Shown here: positions 7,480 through 15,638 of the stretch, piece after piece
Position numbering within the stretch: the stretch's first letter is position 1
How the letters are laid out: every line of letters begins with the position of its first letter
Source: Opitutia bacterium
Lineage (GTDB): Bacteria > Verrucomicrobiota > Verrucomicrobiia > Opitutales > Seribacteraceae
DNA length: 18,681 bases
NCBI GenBank assembly: GCA_018695085.1
Contig: JABHOU010000442.1
Span: forward strand, 1-18,681
Direction of reading: 5' to 3'
Notes under the pieces: model-generated
What the model saw: only the letters and a program-made list of their open reading frames with translations
Told to the model about the DNA's origin: nothing
Databases searched by the model: none
Program-made: the position numbers and the translations under genes

Positions 7480-10400
7480 ATGAATCCACTCGCTCCATTC
7501 AAAACAATCTTAAGCAGCCTCAAAGGGCGTGGTTACCGCAAGTATATTAAGCGGTGCGTTCCGATAGTTAAGGAAATCAACTCTCTTGAAGTAGAGTACC
7601 AAAATCTTTCCGATGACGAACTTCGCGCCAAAACTCCGGAGTTTATGGAGCGTTTCCAAAAGGGAGAAACCTTGGAGCAACTTCTTCCCGAGGCGTTTGC
7701 CGTAGTGAAGAATTGCGCTCGTCGCATGTGCGGAAGTTCCATTATGGTCTGTGACCAACCGTTGGACTGGGAAATGGTCCACTATGACGTTCAGTTGATT
7801 GGTGGAATGGCTCTTCACGATCGCCATATCGCTGAAATGGCGACGGGGGAGGGGAAAACCCTAGTTTCTACCTGCCCATTATACCTGAATGCTCTGTCTG
7901 GCCAAAACTGCCAACTCGTTACGGTGAATGATTATCTGGCTCGTAGAGATTCTCACTGGATGGGAGCCCTGTTCGAGTGGTTGGGGCTTACCGTGGGTTG
8001 CATCCAGAACGGCATGGATCCGTCTATGCGCAGGGACATGTACTCCAGGCACATCACCTACGGAACCGCCTCCGAATTCGGTTTCGACTACTTGCGAGAC
8101 AATGGAATGGCCACTTGCAAAGAGGACCAAGTGCAGACCGACTATTATTTCTGCATCATTGATGAGGCCGATTCCATTCTTGTGGATGAGGCGCGCACAC
8201 CCTTGATCATTTCCGGGCCGATGCGGGAAGATCGCCCTCTTCCATTCATGGAGATGAAACCGTTGGTGGTTAAACTATTCGATACCCAAATCCGTGAGTG
8301 CAACAATCTGGTATCCGAAGCCAAGCGAGCCTTGGAAGATGAAAACCTTTCCGAAGAAGACGCCGACGAGCAAATAGCCAGGCTCTACAAAGTGAAAAAA
8401 GGAATGCCTTCCAACAAGCATTTGCTTCGCATGATGGAGGTCGCTCATATTCGCAAGAAGTTCGAGAAGTTCGACCTTGATATGAACTCGGATTACAACA
8501 AGGAACGCGCACACAACCTGAAAGAAGAGCTATTCTACGTAATTGATGAAAAGAACCAACAGGCCGACCTCACCGAAAAAGGACGCAACCTCATTAATCC
8601 GACCGATCCCGACGGATTCGTAATACCGGATTTGGCTACCCTTTATGTCGAAATCGACCGCGAACCCGATGCCGACGACGACGAAAAACGACGGCGAAAA
8701 GAAGAGGTCGAGAATGACTTTCAATTCAAGAGTGAACGCATCCATACACTTTCTCAACTACTGAGGGCCTACGGTCTCTACGAGAAGAACAAGGAATACG
8801 TGGTCCAAGGTGGAAAGGTCATGATCGTCGACGAGAACACCGGACGCCTCATGCCAGGCAGGCGATGGAGCAACGGTCTCCACCAAGCCGTGGAGGCCAA
8901 GGAAGGAGTGATCATCGAGAAGGAGACCAAGACCTACGCGACAATCACCATTCAGAATTACTTCAGGATGTATAAAAAGCTCGCCGGCATGACGGGAACA
9001 GCGGAAACCGAAGCCGGAGAATTTCACGACATTTATCGACTTGGGGTCATGGTCATTCCGACGCATAGGCCATGCGTAAGGGATGATTTGAACGACCTAA
9101 TGTTCAAGGGGCGCAGGCAAAAGTACAATCAGGTAATCGAGGATATACAGGAAGCCCACGCAAAAGAGCAACCGGTCTTGGTGGGGACGGCTTCGGTCGA
9201 ATCATCCGAAGTACTTAGCAGGATGCTCAAGCGGGCCAACGTCAGGCACACTGTGCTCAACGCAAAGTTTCACGAAAAAGAAGCCGAAATTGTTGCCGAG
9301 GCAGGGCAAAGAGGGTCGGTCACCATCGCCACCAACATGGCCGGGCGTGGTACCGACATCAAACTGGAAGATGGAGTAAAGGAATTGGGCGGACTCCTCG
9401 TTCTAGGTACAGAAAGACATGAGTCTCGTCGTACCGACAGGCAGTTGCGCGGACGATGCGCCCGTCAGGGCGATCCCGGGATGTCTCGTTTTTACGTTTC
9501 GCTTGAAGATGACCTAATGCGCCTGTTCGCCAACCAGGGCGCCTTATCCAAAATGCTCGAAAAGAGCTTTGGAGATGACGAAATGCTCGAGCACGGCACT
9601 CTCGACTGGTCCATCCAGAACGCCCAAAAGAAAGTGGAGCAGCAAAACTATTCCATTCGCAAGCGCCTCTTGCAGTACGACGATGTACTGAACCGTCAGC
9701 GGGAAATCGTCTATTCCATCCGAAACGACGTCATCAAGGAGGAAGAACCCAGCAAAATTCTCTTTGAGCTCGTGGAAGAGGAAATCGACACTCGGCTCGA
9801 TGCAGTTTCTCCTAACGAGTACAAGGCGAACAGCCAAGACGAAGCTCCCGAATTGGAATCCTTTCTCGCCACTTGGGTCAACGTTACTTTCCCTCTGTCG
9901 GTAAAGCCAGATGATATTCTCGGTAAGCAACCTGAGGAAATCAAGGATTTCATTCTCGAAAAAATCAACGCGGCCTACGATGCCAAGCGGGCACTAGAGA
10001 ATCCCGACTCCGTGGTCGGGCTCGAACGTTACGTCGTCGTAAACGCCACAGACGTTCACTGGCAGGATCACCTTACCGAGATGGAAGAACTTCGCCGGAG
10101 CGTTGGTCTCCGAGGTTACGGACAAAAAGATCCACTCAGCGAATACAAGAACGAAGCATTTCGCGCATTCGATGAAATGATGGGCGCGATGCGTTCCGAC
10201 GTATGTTCGGGCATTTTTCGTTCCTCGACCAATGTCGCCGCCTTTGAAAACATGCTCGCCACTCTCAGTGACGTGGCCAAAACCACGGGCCCGGAAAGCA
10301 CTGGCGGAGGAAGTTTTTTGGGGAGTACTCCAGTCGCCGCCCCACAAGGAGCTTTAGGTGGAGATGCACCGGAATTACCTTCCGAATCGGAAATGCCTCG

Positions 10401-10512
10401 TGTACCCGTGCCGGTTGTACGGGACGCCCCAAAAGTAGGTCGCAACGACCCATGTCCATGCGGCAGCGGCAAGAAATACAAGAAGTGCTGCGGAGTTGGT
10501 ATTAGTAGCTAG
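7480..10512 (+). CDS. secA: Preprotein translocase ATPase SecA
   Basis: The motor of the general secretion pathway; drives unfolded preproteins through SecYEG with ATP. With the ATG at 7480 it has 1010 residues. Motifs: LSDDELRAKT at 43-52, HYDVQLIGGM at 101-110, Walker A TGEGKT at 122-127 with K126, NDYLARRD at 150-157, DEAD at 228-231, GRRWSNGLHQAVEAKEG, MAGRGTDIKL and QLRGRCARQGDPG. A zinc SEC-C tail (C992, C994, C1003, C1004 in the CPCGSGKKYKKCC pattern) binds SecB or ribosomes. A helical, charged insert of roughly 80 residues follows DEARTPLIISG (about 255-345), longer than in E. coli and reminiscent of Bacteroidota/Verrucomicrobiota SecA. A TTG at 7444 extends the frame by 12 codons of no SecA likeness, so ATG is preferred. 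Confidence 0.97.
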   Translation: MNPLAPFKTILSSLKGRGYRKYIKRCVPIVKEINSLEVEYQNLSDDELRAKTPEFMERFQKGETLEQLLPEAFAVVKNCARRMCGSSIMVCDQPLDWEMVHYDVQLIGGMALHDRHIAEMATGEGKTLVSTCPLYLNALSGQNCQLVTVNDYLARRDSHWMGALFEWLGLTVGCIQNGMDPSMRRDMYSRHITYGTASEFGFDYLRDNGMATCKEDQVQTDYYFCIIDEADSILVDEARTPLIISGPMREDRPLPFMEMKPLVVKLFDTQIRECNNLVSEAKRALEDENLSEEDADEQIARLYKVKKGMPSNKHLLRMMEVAHIRKKFEKFDLDMNSDYNKERAHNLKEELFYVIDEKNQQADLTEKGRNLINPTDPDGFVIPDLATLYVEIDREPDADDDEKRRRKEEVENDFQFKSERIHTLSQLLRAYGLYEKNKEYVVQGGKVMIVDENTGRLMPGRRWSNGLHQAVEAKEGVIIEKETKTYATITIQNYFRMYKKLAGMTGTAETEAGEFHDIYRLGVMVIPTHRPCVRDDLNDLMFKGRRQKYNQVIEDIQEAHAKEQPVLVGTASVESSEVLSRMLKRANVRHTVLNAKFHEKEAEIVAEAGQRGSVTIATNMAGRGTDIKLEDGVKELGGLLVLGTERHESRRTDRQLRGRCARQGDPGMSRFYVSLEDDLMRLFANQGALSKMLEKSFGDDEMLEHGTLDWSIQNAQKKVEQQNYSIRKRLLQYDDVLNRQREIVYSIRNDVIKEEEPSKILFELVEEEIDTRLDAVSPNEYKANSQDEAPELESFLATWVNVTFPLSVKPDDILGKQPEEIKDFILEKINAAYDAKRALENPDSVVGLERYVVVNATDVHWQDHLTEMEELRRSVGLRGYGQKDPLSEYKNEAFRAFDEMMGAMRSDVCSGIFRSSTNVAAFENMLATLSDVAKTTGPESTGGGSFLGSTPVAAPQGALGGDAPELPSESEMPRVPVPVVRDAPKVGRNDPCPCGSGKKYKKCCGVGISS

Positions 10513-10551
10513 AGATTTTCTAGCTCGGACAACGGAAACAGGTGGTACTGC

Positions 10552-10571
10552 GTCTTCCCTTGAAGAAAGAC
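10552..10571 (-). terminator. Weak hairpin between convergent secA and flagellin gene
   Basis: In the 62-bp gap between the two stop codons, GTCTTCC (10552-10558) can pair with GAAAGAC (10565-10571). On minus-strand RNA all seven pairs form, one as G-U; on the plus strand one pair is lost. The U tract is poor on both sides. It may be a weak terminator for the flagellin message; no better structure is visible in the gap. Confidence 0.3.
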
Positions 10572-10574
10572 TTT

Positions 10575-13500
10575 CTACATGCCCCCGCTCAGTCCCATGA
10601 GGGTTTTGTCAACCCTTACGCTAAGCTTGTTGTGCTTGGACAGTGAATCGGTAGCGGTTTGAAGTAGAATCTGGCTTTTTGCCACTTCCACCATTTCCTC
10701 CGCCATGTCGGCGTCCACGATACGTCCACCCGCCAATTCCAAATTCTGAATATTAGTTTCCAATCGGGACTCGCTGAAGGCAAGACTGCTCGTAGTGGCG
10801 CCATTGACCGCTCTGACATCGGTCAAGGTCTGAATGAAGTTCTTGAAGTCGGCGTGGGAAAAATCCCATAAATCCTTGTTTGTATCGTCTAGTCCCTGCT
10901 GTATTCCTGAAACCGTTCCAGGTGATGCGTTAACCGTGTAAGCGCCTGCGGTCGTGGCGGCAACACCGGTAAGGTTTACGTTTAAGGTGCCGTTGGCGTT
11001 GATGCTTGCCGTGGCTCCCGCGAGAGCTGTTGCCGCTGGATCCGTCACTGTGACGGTGGGAGCGGGTTCAGCCGGAGAATAGCCTGATCCGATTCCGTTC
11101 AACGCTGTGGGAATTGAAGCTATGGTGCCGTTAGAGGTGGCGATTGCGTATGGTCCTGTCGGCGAGGCTGCAGTTAGAGTTACGCCAGTGAGGTCAATAT
11201 TGAGCGACCCGTCGGCGGCGTTGATGCCGGTTACGGAAGCAGTGCCCGTGACGTCGGTACCACCGGGGTCGGTCACGGTTATGGTAGGTAAGGGCTCAGC
11301 AGGATCATATCCTGAACCCACGTTCGAAAGACTGGTTTGAGCTAGGCTTGGAGATCCGGTCGCAGGTGCTATCTGAATACCGTTGGCAGAGGTGGGACTA
11401 TTCGTAAAAGTAATTTGGAGTGAGCCGTCTGCTTGCCCAGTGCCAGTTGCGGTCAAGCCCCCTGCGGGCGCGAGGCCCGTAACGTTGTCAGTTAGAGTAA
11501 TAGCCACAACCTCTCCATTCCCATAACTAGTTCCGGCATTGGCAGCTATGATTTCGTTTGGTATTTGAAACGTGGTTCCCGGATTGGCTTGCACTTGGTA
11601 GGTACCGGGAGAAGTTCCTGCAGGAACGGCGCCCAATACGATATCGACCGTGCCATTGTTATTGTTTGTCGCAGTGGCGGTCATGCCTGCAACTCCGATT
11701 ACGTTCGCGGTTACCGCTTCACCCGAAGCGTAACCGGTTCCTACCCCCGAGAGAGTGCCCGGTGTGGCAGAAGTCGCCGTCAAGTTCCCCGGGTCGACCG
11801 CGACAGTGATAGGATTCAGCGAAGTGGGAATACCCGAGAATTGCACTAGGACTGAGCCGTCTACTTGACCTGCCCCTGTTGCGGTTATGGGGTTGGCGAG
11901 CGCATCGACCGGAGTGAGCCCCGTTCCGGTATCCGTCAGCGTTACGGCTACCACCTCGCCGTTTCCGTAGCTTCCCGTTGCGGCGGCGGGATTTGCATTA
12001 GGCAGGTGACGAACGTTGCCTGCGTTGGCTGTGACGGTGTAAGCCCCCGGAGTGGTGCCGGGAGTGACTGTGCCTGAAAGTGCAATGTTGACTGTTCCGT
12101 CATTTTGGTTGGTCGCGGTCGCGGTCAAACCCGGGACAGTTGTCGCTGCCCCTATGCTCAAAAGTTCTCCCTGTCCCGTGGTCGCGTAATCGGCGCCTAC
12201 GCCTGTCAGAGAAGCGGCTCCTAGAGTCGGAGTAGCCGTCAGGCTTCCGGGGTCAACCGTTACGGTAATGGCGTCCAAGTCCACGGGAGTTCCTGAGAAC
12301 TGCACTAGGACTGAGCCGTCCGCCTGACCCGTGCCTGTGGCGGTTATGGGGTTGGCTAGCGCATCGACGGGAGCGGCTCCCGTACTGGTATCAAGAAGCG
12401 CAACACCTACCGCTTCGCCGTTTCCGTAGCTTCCGGTGGCGGCTGCCGGATTAGCGTCCTTGAGGTGAATCGTGGCACCCGGATTGGCCGTTACGTTGTA
12501 GGCGTTTGCCAAAGTGCTCGAACTACTGTCCGGTATCCCATTGAGCGCGCTTATCGTCAAAGTGCCGTCGTTGTTGTTCGTAGCTGTCGCGGTCAGGAAG
12601 CCTCCGCCCTGTTTGGGAATATCGGTGGTGACCAAAACCGCTTCGCCCGAAGCGTAATCAGTGCCTACGTTTGAAAGAGTGCTTTGAGGGGTAGCCGTCA
12701 TTGCCCCGGCGAAAGTCAAGGTAAGGGTTCCGGTTGCGCTGGGAGTTCCTGAAAGCACTATGTCTAGCTGGCCATTGACGTCGGCTACGGCAGAGGTAGC
12801 GGTTACCCCGGTTACAGCCACTCCACCGGCGTCCGTCACACTTTTCAGCAGAGGTGTTTCCGTAGCCGGATAAGCACCGATCGTACCTTGGTCGTTCAAG
12901 GTCGTTGCCTGAAGATAACGAGAGCCCGCCGAAGAAGTAATATTGTAGCTGCCGGTACCTGCCATCACCACGTTGGCAAGGCTTACCGTAAGGGTGCCGT
13001 CACCGTTATTGGTTACGTCTGCGGCGGCGAGGTTCTGAGTCGTCGTGTCTGGTTTGGTAACCGTTACCGTCGGGTTTTCTCCGGCAAGGTAGTTCGTTCC
13101 AAAAGATACGGACGTGGGCAAAGTGGGCGTGACCGCAGGAGAGACCACTGTAACGTTTACATTGCCGGTGAGGTCGTCGGTTCCCGAAAAACCAGTGAGG
13201 TTCAGCTTGCCGACTCCACCGTCGTTCACAACCGTGGCCGTACCCGTCCAGTCGGTGAGAGTTCCGCCATTGTCCCTCACAGTAACGGCAAAGGTGTCTC
13301 CCGCCGAATGAGTAGTCAGGTAATCATTGGCACCCGCGACGTTGGTCTTGTTCGTAAGCGTGGTACCACCTGCAGGTGCCTCAAAACCTTGTATGCGACC
13401 CGGAGATCCGACATAGACTTCGGTTCCGACGATCAGCGGACCCGCTTCTACGGCGCCTGCGGCGGGAACGCCGGGGGCCGGCCAAGAACCGTCGCGGGTC

Positions 13501-15518
13501 ATCGTGGCGGAATCCACCTTGTGCAATCTCCCATTGCCTTGACCAACATAGACGTCAGTGCCATCGAAAACGGGCATAGTCATTGCGGCTCCACTGCCTG
13601 ACGAGAAATTGCCGACCTGTGCTCCCGTGGCTTTGTCGTACTTGTATACGTTGCCTTGGTCGGTAGAAAAATACAAGTGGGTTCCATTTATGACGGGGTT
13701 TTGTATGACTCTTTCGGATCCAGGCAAGTTGATATCCGACCAACCGGCTATTGCTGCGCCGTTGAGTTGACGAGCCGTGATTCGACCCGGAGCGCCAAGC
13801 GTCGTTGAGTCAAGCGCGGCATATACGTTCCCTCCGTCGATCACTGGAGAATGCGCTTGATTGCCAGAAACCCCACCGACAAAGCCAGCTGGTCCAAAAT
13901 TAAAATTTCCATTGGAATTCCCATTCGCATCGAACGAGATCATTCGCGATCTGTTACCGTCGTCGGCAATGGTATAAACATTTCCGGCATTGAACGCCAG
14001 ATCGACCTTCGCCTCGCCGGCTCCGGGCCCGAAATCTCTAGGTATGAATCCAAAAAGCGCTGGCAAAGTGACTCGTCCATCACCACTAAAACTATTGTCA
14101 AGAGTGAGAGTATTTGGATCCACGCGGGCTATGCTGCCCTCGGTCATACCAAAACCTGCGGTCCGACTGTATGCAATGTTCAGCATCCCATTGTCCTCAC
14201 TGAGCCCCTTTAAAGTTTCTGACCCTCCGCTTATGGAGTTGAATTGAGTTCTGACTCCGGTCGCAAGATTAATTTTGTGAAGTGTAGCTTCGGTGATCCC
14301 TGAATTTTGGGTTGCTACGAAAAGATGCTCCTGTCCTCCAGTATTCAAGATGATGGGCTTTGAGACGTAATTTGCATTCGGAATTTGAGTTTCCGCCCCA
14401 TTCATCGTCAATGGACCCGTGCCTGCCGCAGCAGGATCTCCCGCTTCGACTTTCTGAACCACTCCGCTGTCAGTTACGAACCACAGGTTGCCGGAACCGT
14501 CGGTCACGCCTTGTTGGGAGATGTTTCCAATTGGGTTCACGGGATTGGCGGTCCATGCTGGAATTTCTGCTGCATTGCCACCAGCTACGACCGTTGTGGC
14601 GATGCTGATGTCTTCGCCTGCGAAAGCGGTGACATTTTCGGTAAGAGAACCTGTTCCTTGAAGTGCGGTAGCCGTTACTGTAGTGGCCGTACCTTCGGCT
14701 ACCGTTACTGGAATCGCTGTGTGGGATCCCTTGACTGGGGTGGCGGGGAAAGGAGTGACAGTGCCTCCTGCCGCAACGGTTATGCCAACGGCAGGTGACG
14801 CTCCGATAAGAGGAGTGGCAGGGAAAGGAGCGACCGTGCCTCCGGCGGCCACCGTGAAGTCAATAGGAGTGGCGTGCAGACCGCTAGCGGGGGTTCGATT
14901 AACTGGACTGATAGATCCACCGGCATTTCCTTGGACGCTGCCCGCGTATGAACCCGTGACACCGTTGAATGTGGTGGTCGGCGTGGCTCCAGGCGTCGAA
15001 CTTCCGATGGTAAGGCTATCGAAAAAGCCGGTTCTGCTTATCGCAACTTGGGTAGAAATCCCGTCATCCGAGGTAGGAATATAAAAGGACAAAGGATCCT
15101 TCGGGTTCGTTGAAAAAATGCTGACGCCATTGAACTTTCTGCCTCTCATCGAAAGCATTTCGGCCTGCATTTCTTTGAACTCCTTGTTGTAGAGTTCGCG
15201 TTCAGGTTGTCCCGCGACCAAGTCGTCGTATTTGGTCCGTAGTTCTGCCATTCGGTCAAGAGCTTTGCCCATGGAACTAAGGGCGGCGTCTTGGTGTTCC
15301 AGAAAGGATCGGGCGTTTTGTACGTTTTCACGCACCTTGAAGGCTTTCTTTAACTTGGCCCCGATATTCATCGATACGCCGAGACCACCCGCATCGTCCA
15401 CTCCAGTGGAAAGCTTGACTCCGGTGGACAACCGGTTAAGGCCACGGGACAAATTCTTATGGGCACTCTCCATGTAGAGAGAGGTCGACTTAGCTAAATG
15501 TTCACTTCCTCCTAACAT
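10575..15518 (-). CDS. fliC: Giant flagellin with inserted beta-propeller and tandem beta-rich modules
   Basis: The flagellar filament subunit, unusually large at 1647 residues against about 270-550 for common flagellins. Residues 1-145 are the N-terminal D0/D1 helices, including GLNRLSTGVKL at 26-36, DDAGGLGVSM at 41-50 and FLEHQDAALSSMGKALDRMA at 72-91. Residues 1544-1647 are the C-terminal D1/D0 helices, with IQNLELAGGRIVDADMAEEM at 1590-1609 and SQILLQTATDSL. The interior holds four 25-residue repeats (215-314), an eight-bladed propeller (about 320-715) and ten modules of about 74 residues (800-1543). I see no cysteine anywhere, which fits flagellar type III export. The ATG at 15518 keeps the normal distance to the LNRLSTG motif, although a perfect AGGAGG sits inside codons 2-4. 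A candidate sigma-28 promoter lies about 110 nt upstream. Flagellin ends are sure; the interior function is unknown. Confidence 0.9.
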   Translation of the reverse strand: MLGGSEHLAKSTSLYMESAHKNLSRGLNRLSTGVKLSTGVDDAGGLGVSMNIGAKLKKAFKVRENVQNARSFLEHQDAALSSMGKALDRMAELRTKYDDLVAGQPERELYNKEFKEMQAEMLSMRGRKFNGVSIFSTNPKDPLSFYIPTSDDGISTQVAISRTGFFDSLTIGSSTPGATPTTTFNGVTGSYAGSVQGNAGGSISPVNRTPASGLHATPIDFTVAAGGTVAPFPATPLIGASPAVGITVAAGGTVTPFPATPVKGSHTAIPVTVAEGTATTVTATALQGTGSLTENVTAFAGEDISIATTVVAGGNAAEIPAWTANPVNPIGNISQQGVTDGSGNLWFVTDSGVVQKVEAGDPAAAGTGPLTMNGAETQIPNANYVSKPIILNTGGQEHLFVATQNSGITEATLHKINLATGVRTQFNSISGGSETLKGLSEDNGMLNIAYSRTAGFGMTEGSIARVDPNTLTLDNSFSGDGRVTLPALFGFIPRDFGPGAGEAKVDLAFNAGNVYTIADDGNRSRMISFDANGNSNGNFNFGPAGFVGGVSGNQAHSPVIDGGNVYAALDSTTLGAPGRITARQLNGAAIAGWSDINLPGSERVIQNPVINGTHLYFSTDQGNVYKYDKATGAQVGNFSSGSGAAMTMPVFDGTDVYVGQGNGRLHKVDSATMTRDGSWPAPGVPAAGAVEAGPLIVGTEVYVGSPGRIQGFEAPAGGTTLTNKTNVAGANDYLTTHSAGDTFAVTVRDNGGTLTDWTGTATVVNDGGVGKLNLTGFSGTDDLTGNVNVTVVSPAVTPTLPTSVSFGTNYLAGENPTVTVTKPDTTTQNLAAADVTNNGDGTLTVSLANVVMAGTGSYNITSSAGSRYLQATTLNDQGTIGAYPATETPLLKSVTDAGGVAVTGVTATSAVADVNGQLDIVLSGTPSATGTLTLTFAGAMTATPQSTLSNVGTDYASGEAVLVTTDIPKQGGGFLTATATNNNDGTLTISALNGIPDSSSSTLANAYNVTANPGATIHLKDANPAAATGSYGNGEAVGVALLDTSTGAAPVDALANPITATGTGQADGSVLVQFSGTPVDLDAITVTVDPGSLTATPTLGAASLTGVGADYATTGQGELLSIGAATTVPGLTATATNQNDGTVNIALSGTVTPGTTPGAYTVTANAGNVRHLPNANPAAATGSYGNGEVVAVTLTDTGTGLTPVDALANPITATGAGQVDGSVLVQFSGIPTSLNPITVAVDPGNLTATSATPGTLSGVGTGYASGEAVTANVIGVAGMTATATNNNNGTVDIVLGAVPAGTSPGTYQVQANPGTTFQIPNEIIAANAGTSYGNGEVVAITLTDNVTGLAPAGGLTATGTGQADGSLQITFTNSPTSANGIQIAPATGSPSLAQTSLSNVGSGYDPAEPLPTITVTDPGGTDVTGTASVTGINAADGSLNIDLTGVTLTAASPTGPYAIATSNGTIASIPTALNGIGSGYSPAEPAPTVTVTDPAATALAGATASINANGTLNVNLTGVAATTAGAYTVNASPGTVSGIQQGLDDTNKDLWDFSHADFKNFIQTLTDVRAVNGATTSSLAFSESRLETNIQNLELAGGRIVDADMAEEMVEVAKSQILLQTATDSLSKHNKLSVRVDKTLMGLSGGM
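10890..13121 (-). repeat. Ten tandem ~74-residue beta-rich modules inside the flagellin
   Basis: Residues about 800-1543 repeat a unit marked by a G-x-x-Y-x-x-G/A-E pattern at its head. Heads start near residues 806, 879, 949, 1027, 1106, 1180, 1257, 1327, 1399 and 1475, a spacing of 70-79. Examples are VGTDYASGEAV, TGSYGNGEVV, VGTGYASGEAV and IGSGYSPAEPAP. Each unit then runs through Val/Thr-rich strands and a N-x-D/N-G-T-L/V turn. The composition suggests an Ig-like or similar beta-sandwich. I do not recognise a named domain with certainty. Confidence 0.75.
11763..12458 (-). repeat. 459-bp direct duplication within the flagellin repeat region
   Basis: Two copies, residues about 1021-1099 (12222-12458) and 1174-1252 (11763-11999), are much closer to each other than to the other modules. 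The segment TGCACTAGGACTGAGCCGTC is identical at 11842 and 12301, exactly 459 bp apart, which equals 153 residues or two modules. Protein stretches such as VDALANPITATG and GSVLVQFSG are shared unchanged. This indicates a recent two-module duplication, and a site where recombination could add or remove units. Confidence 0.8.
13374..14561 (-). other. Apparent eight-bladed PQQ-like beta-propeller domain within the flagellin
   Basis: Residues about 320-715 show eight repeats of a blade signature (short aromatic strand, D/G-rich turn, basic-aromatic strand, then D/N-x-x-T/N-G). Blade landmarks are NLWFVTDSGVVQKV near 344, HLFVATQNSG near 398, MLNIAYSR near 445, NVYTIADDG near 513, NVYAALDST near 564, LYFSTDQGNVYKYDKATG near 615, DVYVGQGNGRLHKVD near 655 and EVYVGSPGRIQGFEA near 700. 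This is the pattern of PQQ-like or quinoprotein-type propellers. No PQQ-ligand residues or enzyme active site can be assigned, so a binding or purely structural role is more likely than catalysis. Confidence 0.7.
14577..14876 (-). repeat. Four ~25-residue tandem repeats between flagellin core and propeller
   Basis: Residues 215-314 read as four degenerate copies of about 25 residues with the core TVAAGGTVxPFPATPxxG. Copies 1 and 2 (215-239 and 241-264) are nearly identical; copies 3 and 4 (265-288 and 291-314) have diverged. At DNA level GGGAAAGGAG recurs at 14746 and 14821, 75 bp apart. The repeats are Pro-, Gly- and Thr-rich and probably form a short beta stalk. Confidence 0.7.
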
Positions 15519-15526
15519 AATATTAT

Positions 15527-15553
15527 CCGCCTTTGGGCACGAACCTCAGGCGG
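15527..15553 (-). promoter_or_regulatory. Leader hairpin over the flagellin ribosome-binding site
   Basis: On the minus strand CCGCCT (plus 15548-15553) can pair with AGGCGG (15527-15532), leaving a 15-nt loop. The 3' arm contains GGCGGA, the only upstream Shine-Dalgarno-like sequence, 7 nt before the ATG. Pairing would hide it. Seen: the perfect 6-bp inverted repeat. Inferred: a role in translational control. Confidence 0.4.
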
Positions 15554-15607
15554 TTGACGCATGCTTCGCTTCCCACGACTCGTGAGGAGCAAAATTTGCA
15601 TTTGGTA

Positions 15608-15623
15608 GCGACCTGATTGTCGC
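15608..15623 (-). promoter_or_regulatory. Small hairpin near the 5' end of the flagellin leader
   Basis: GCGAC (15608-15612) pairs with GTCGC (15619-15623) around a 6-nt loop. If transcription starts near 15630 from the sigma-28-like promoter, this stem would sit at the 5' end of the mRNA and could stabilise it. It has no T run, so it is not a terminator. Confidence 0.35.
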
Positions 15624-15638
15624 CTTATTCATGTTAGA

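Noticed and set aside
10890..13121. Regularly spaced repeats considered as a CRISPR or satellite array
   Set aside because: The repeats are degenerate, in frame, and spaced at 70-79 codons within one ORF; they encode protein modules.
13374..14561. Propeller as a functional PQQ-dependent dehydrogenase
   Set aside because: I see no vicinal cysteine pair (the protein has no cysteine) and no recognisable PQQ or metal ligands; only the fold pattern is supported.
10575..15518. Separate adhesin or quinoprotein gene fused to flagellin by an assembly error
   Set aside because: The frame is open for 1647 codons with flagellin sequence at both ends in the correct order, and composition is smooth across the joins.
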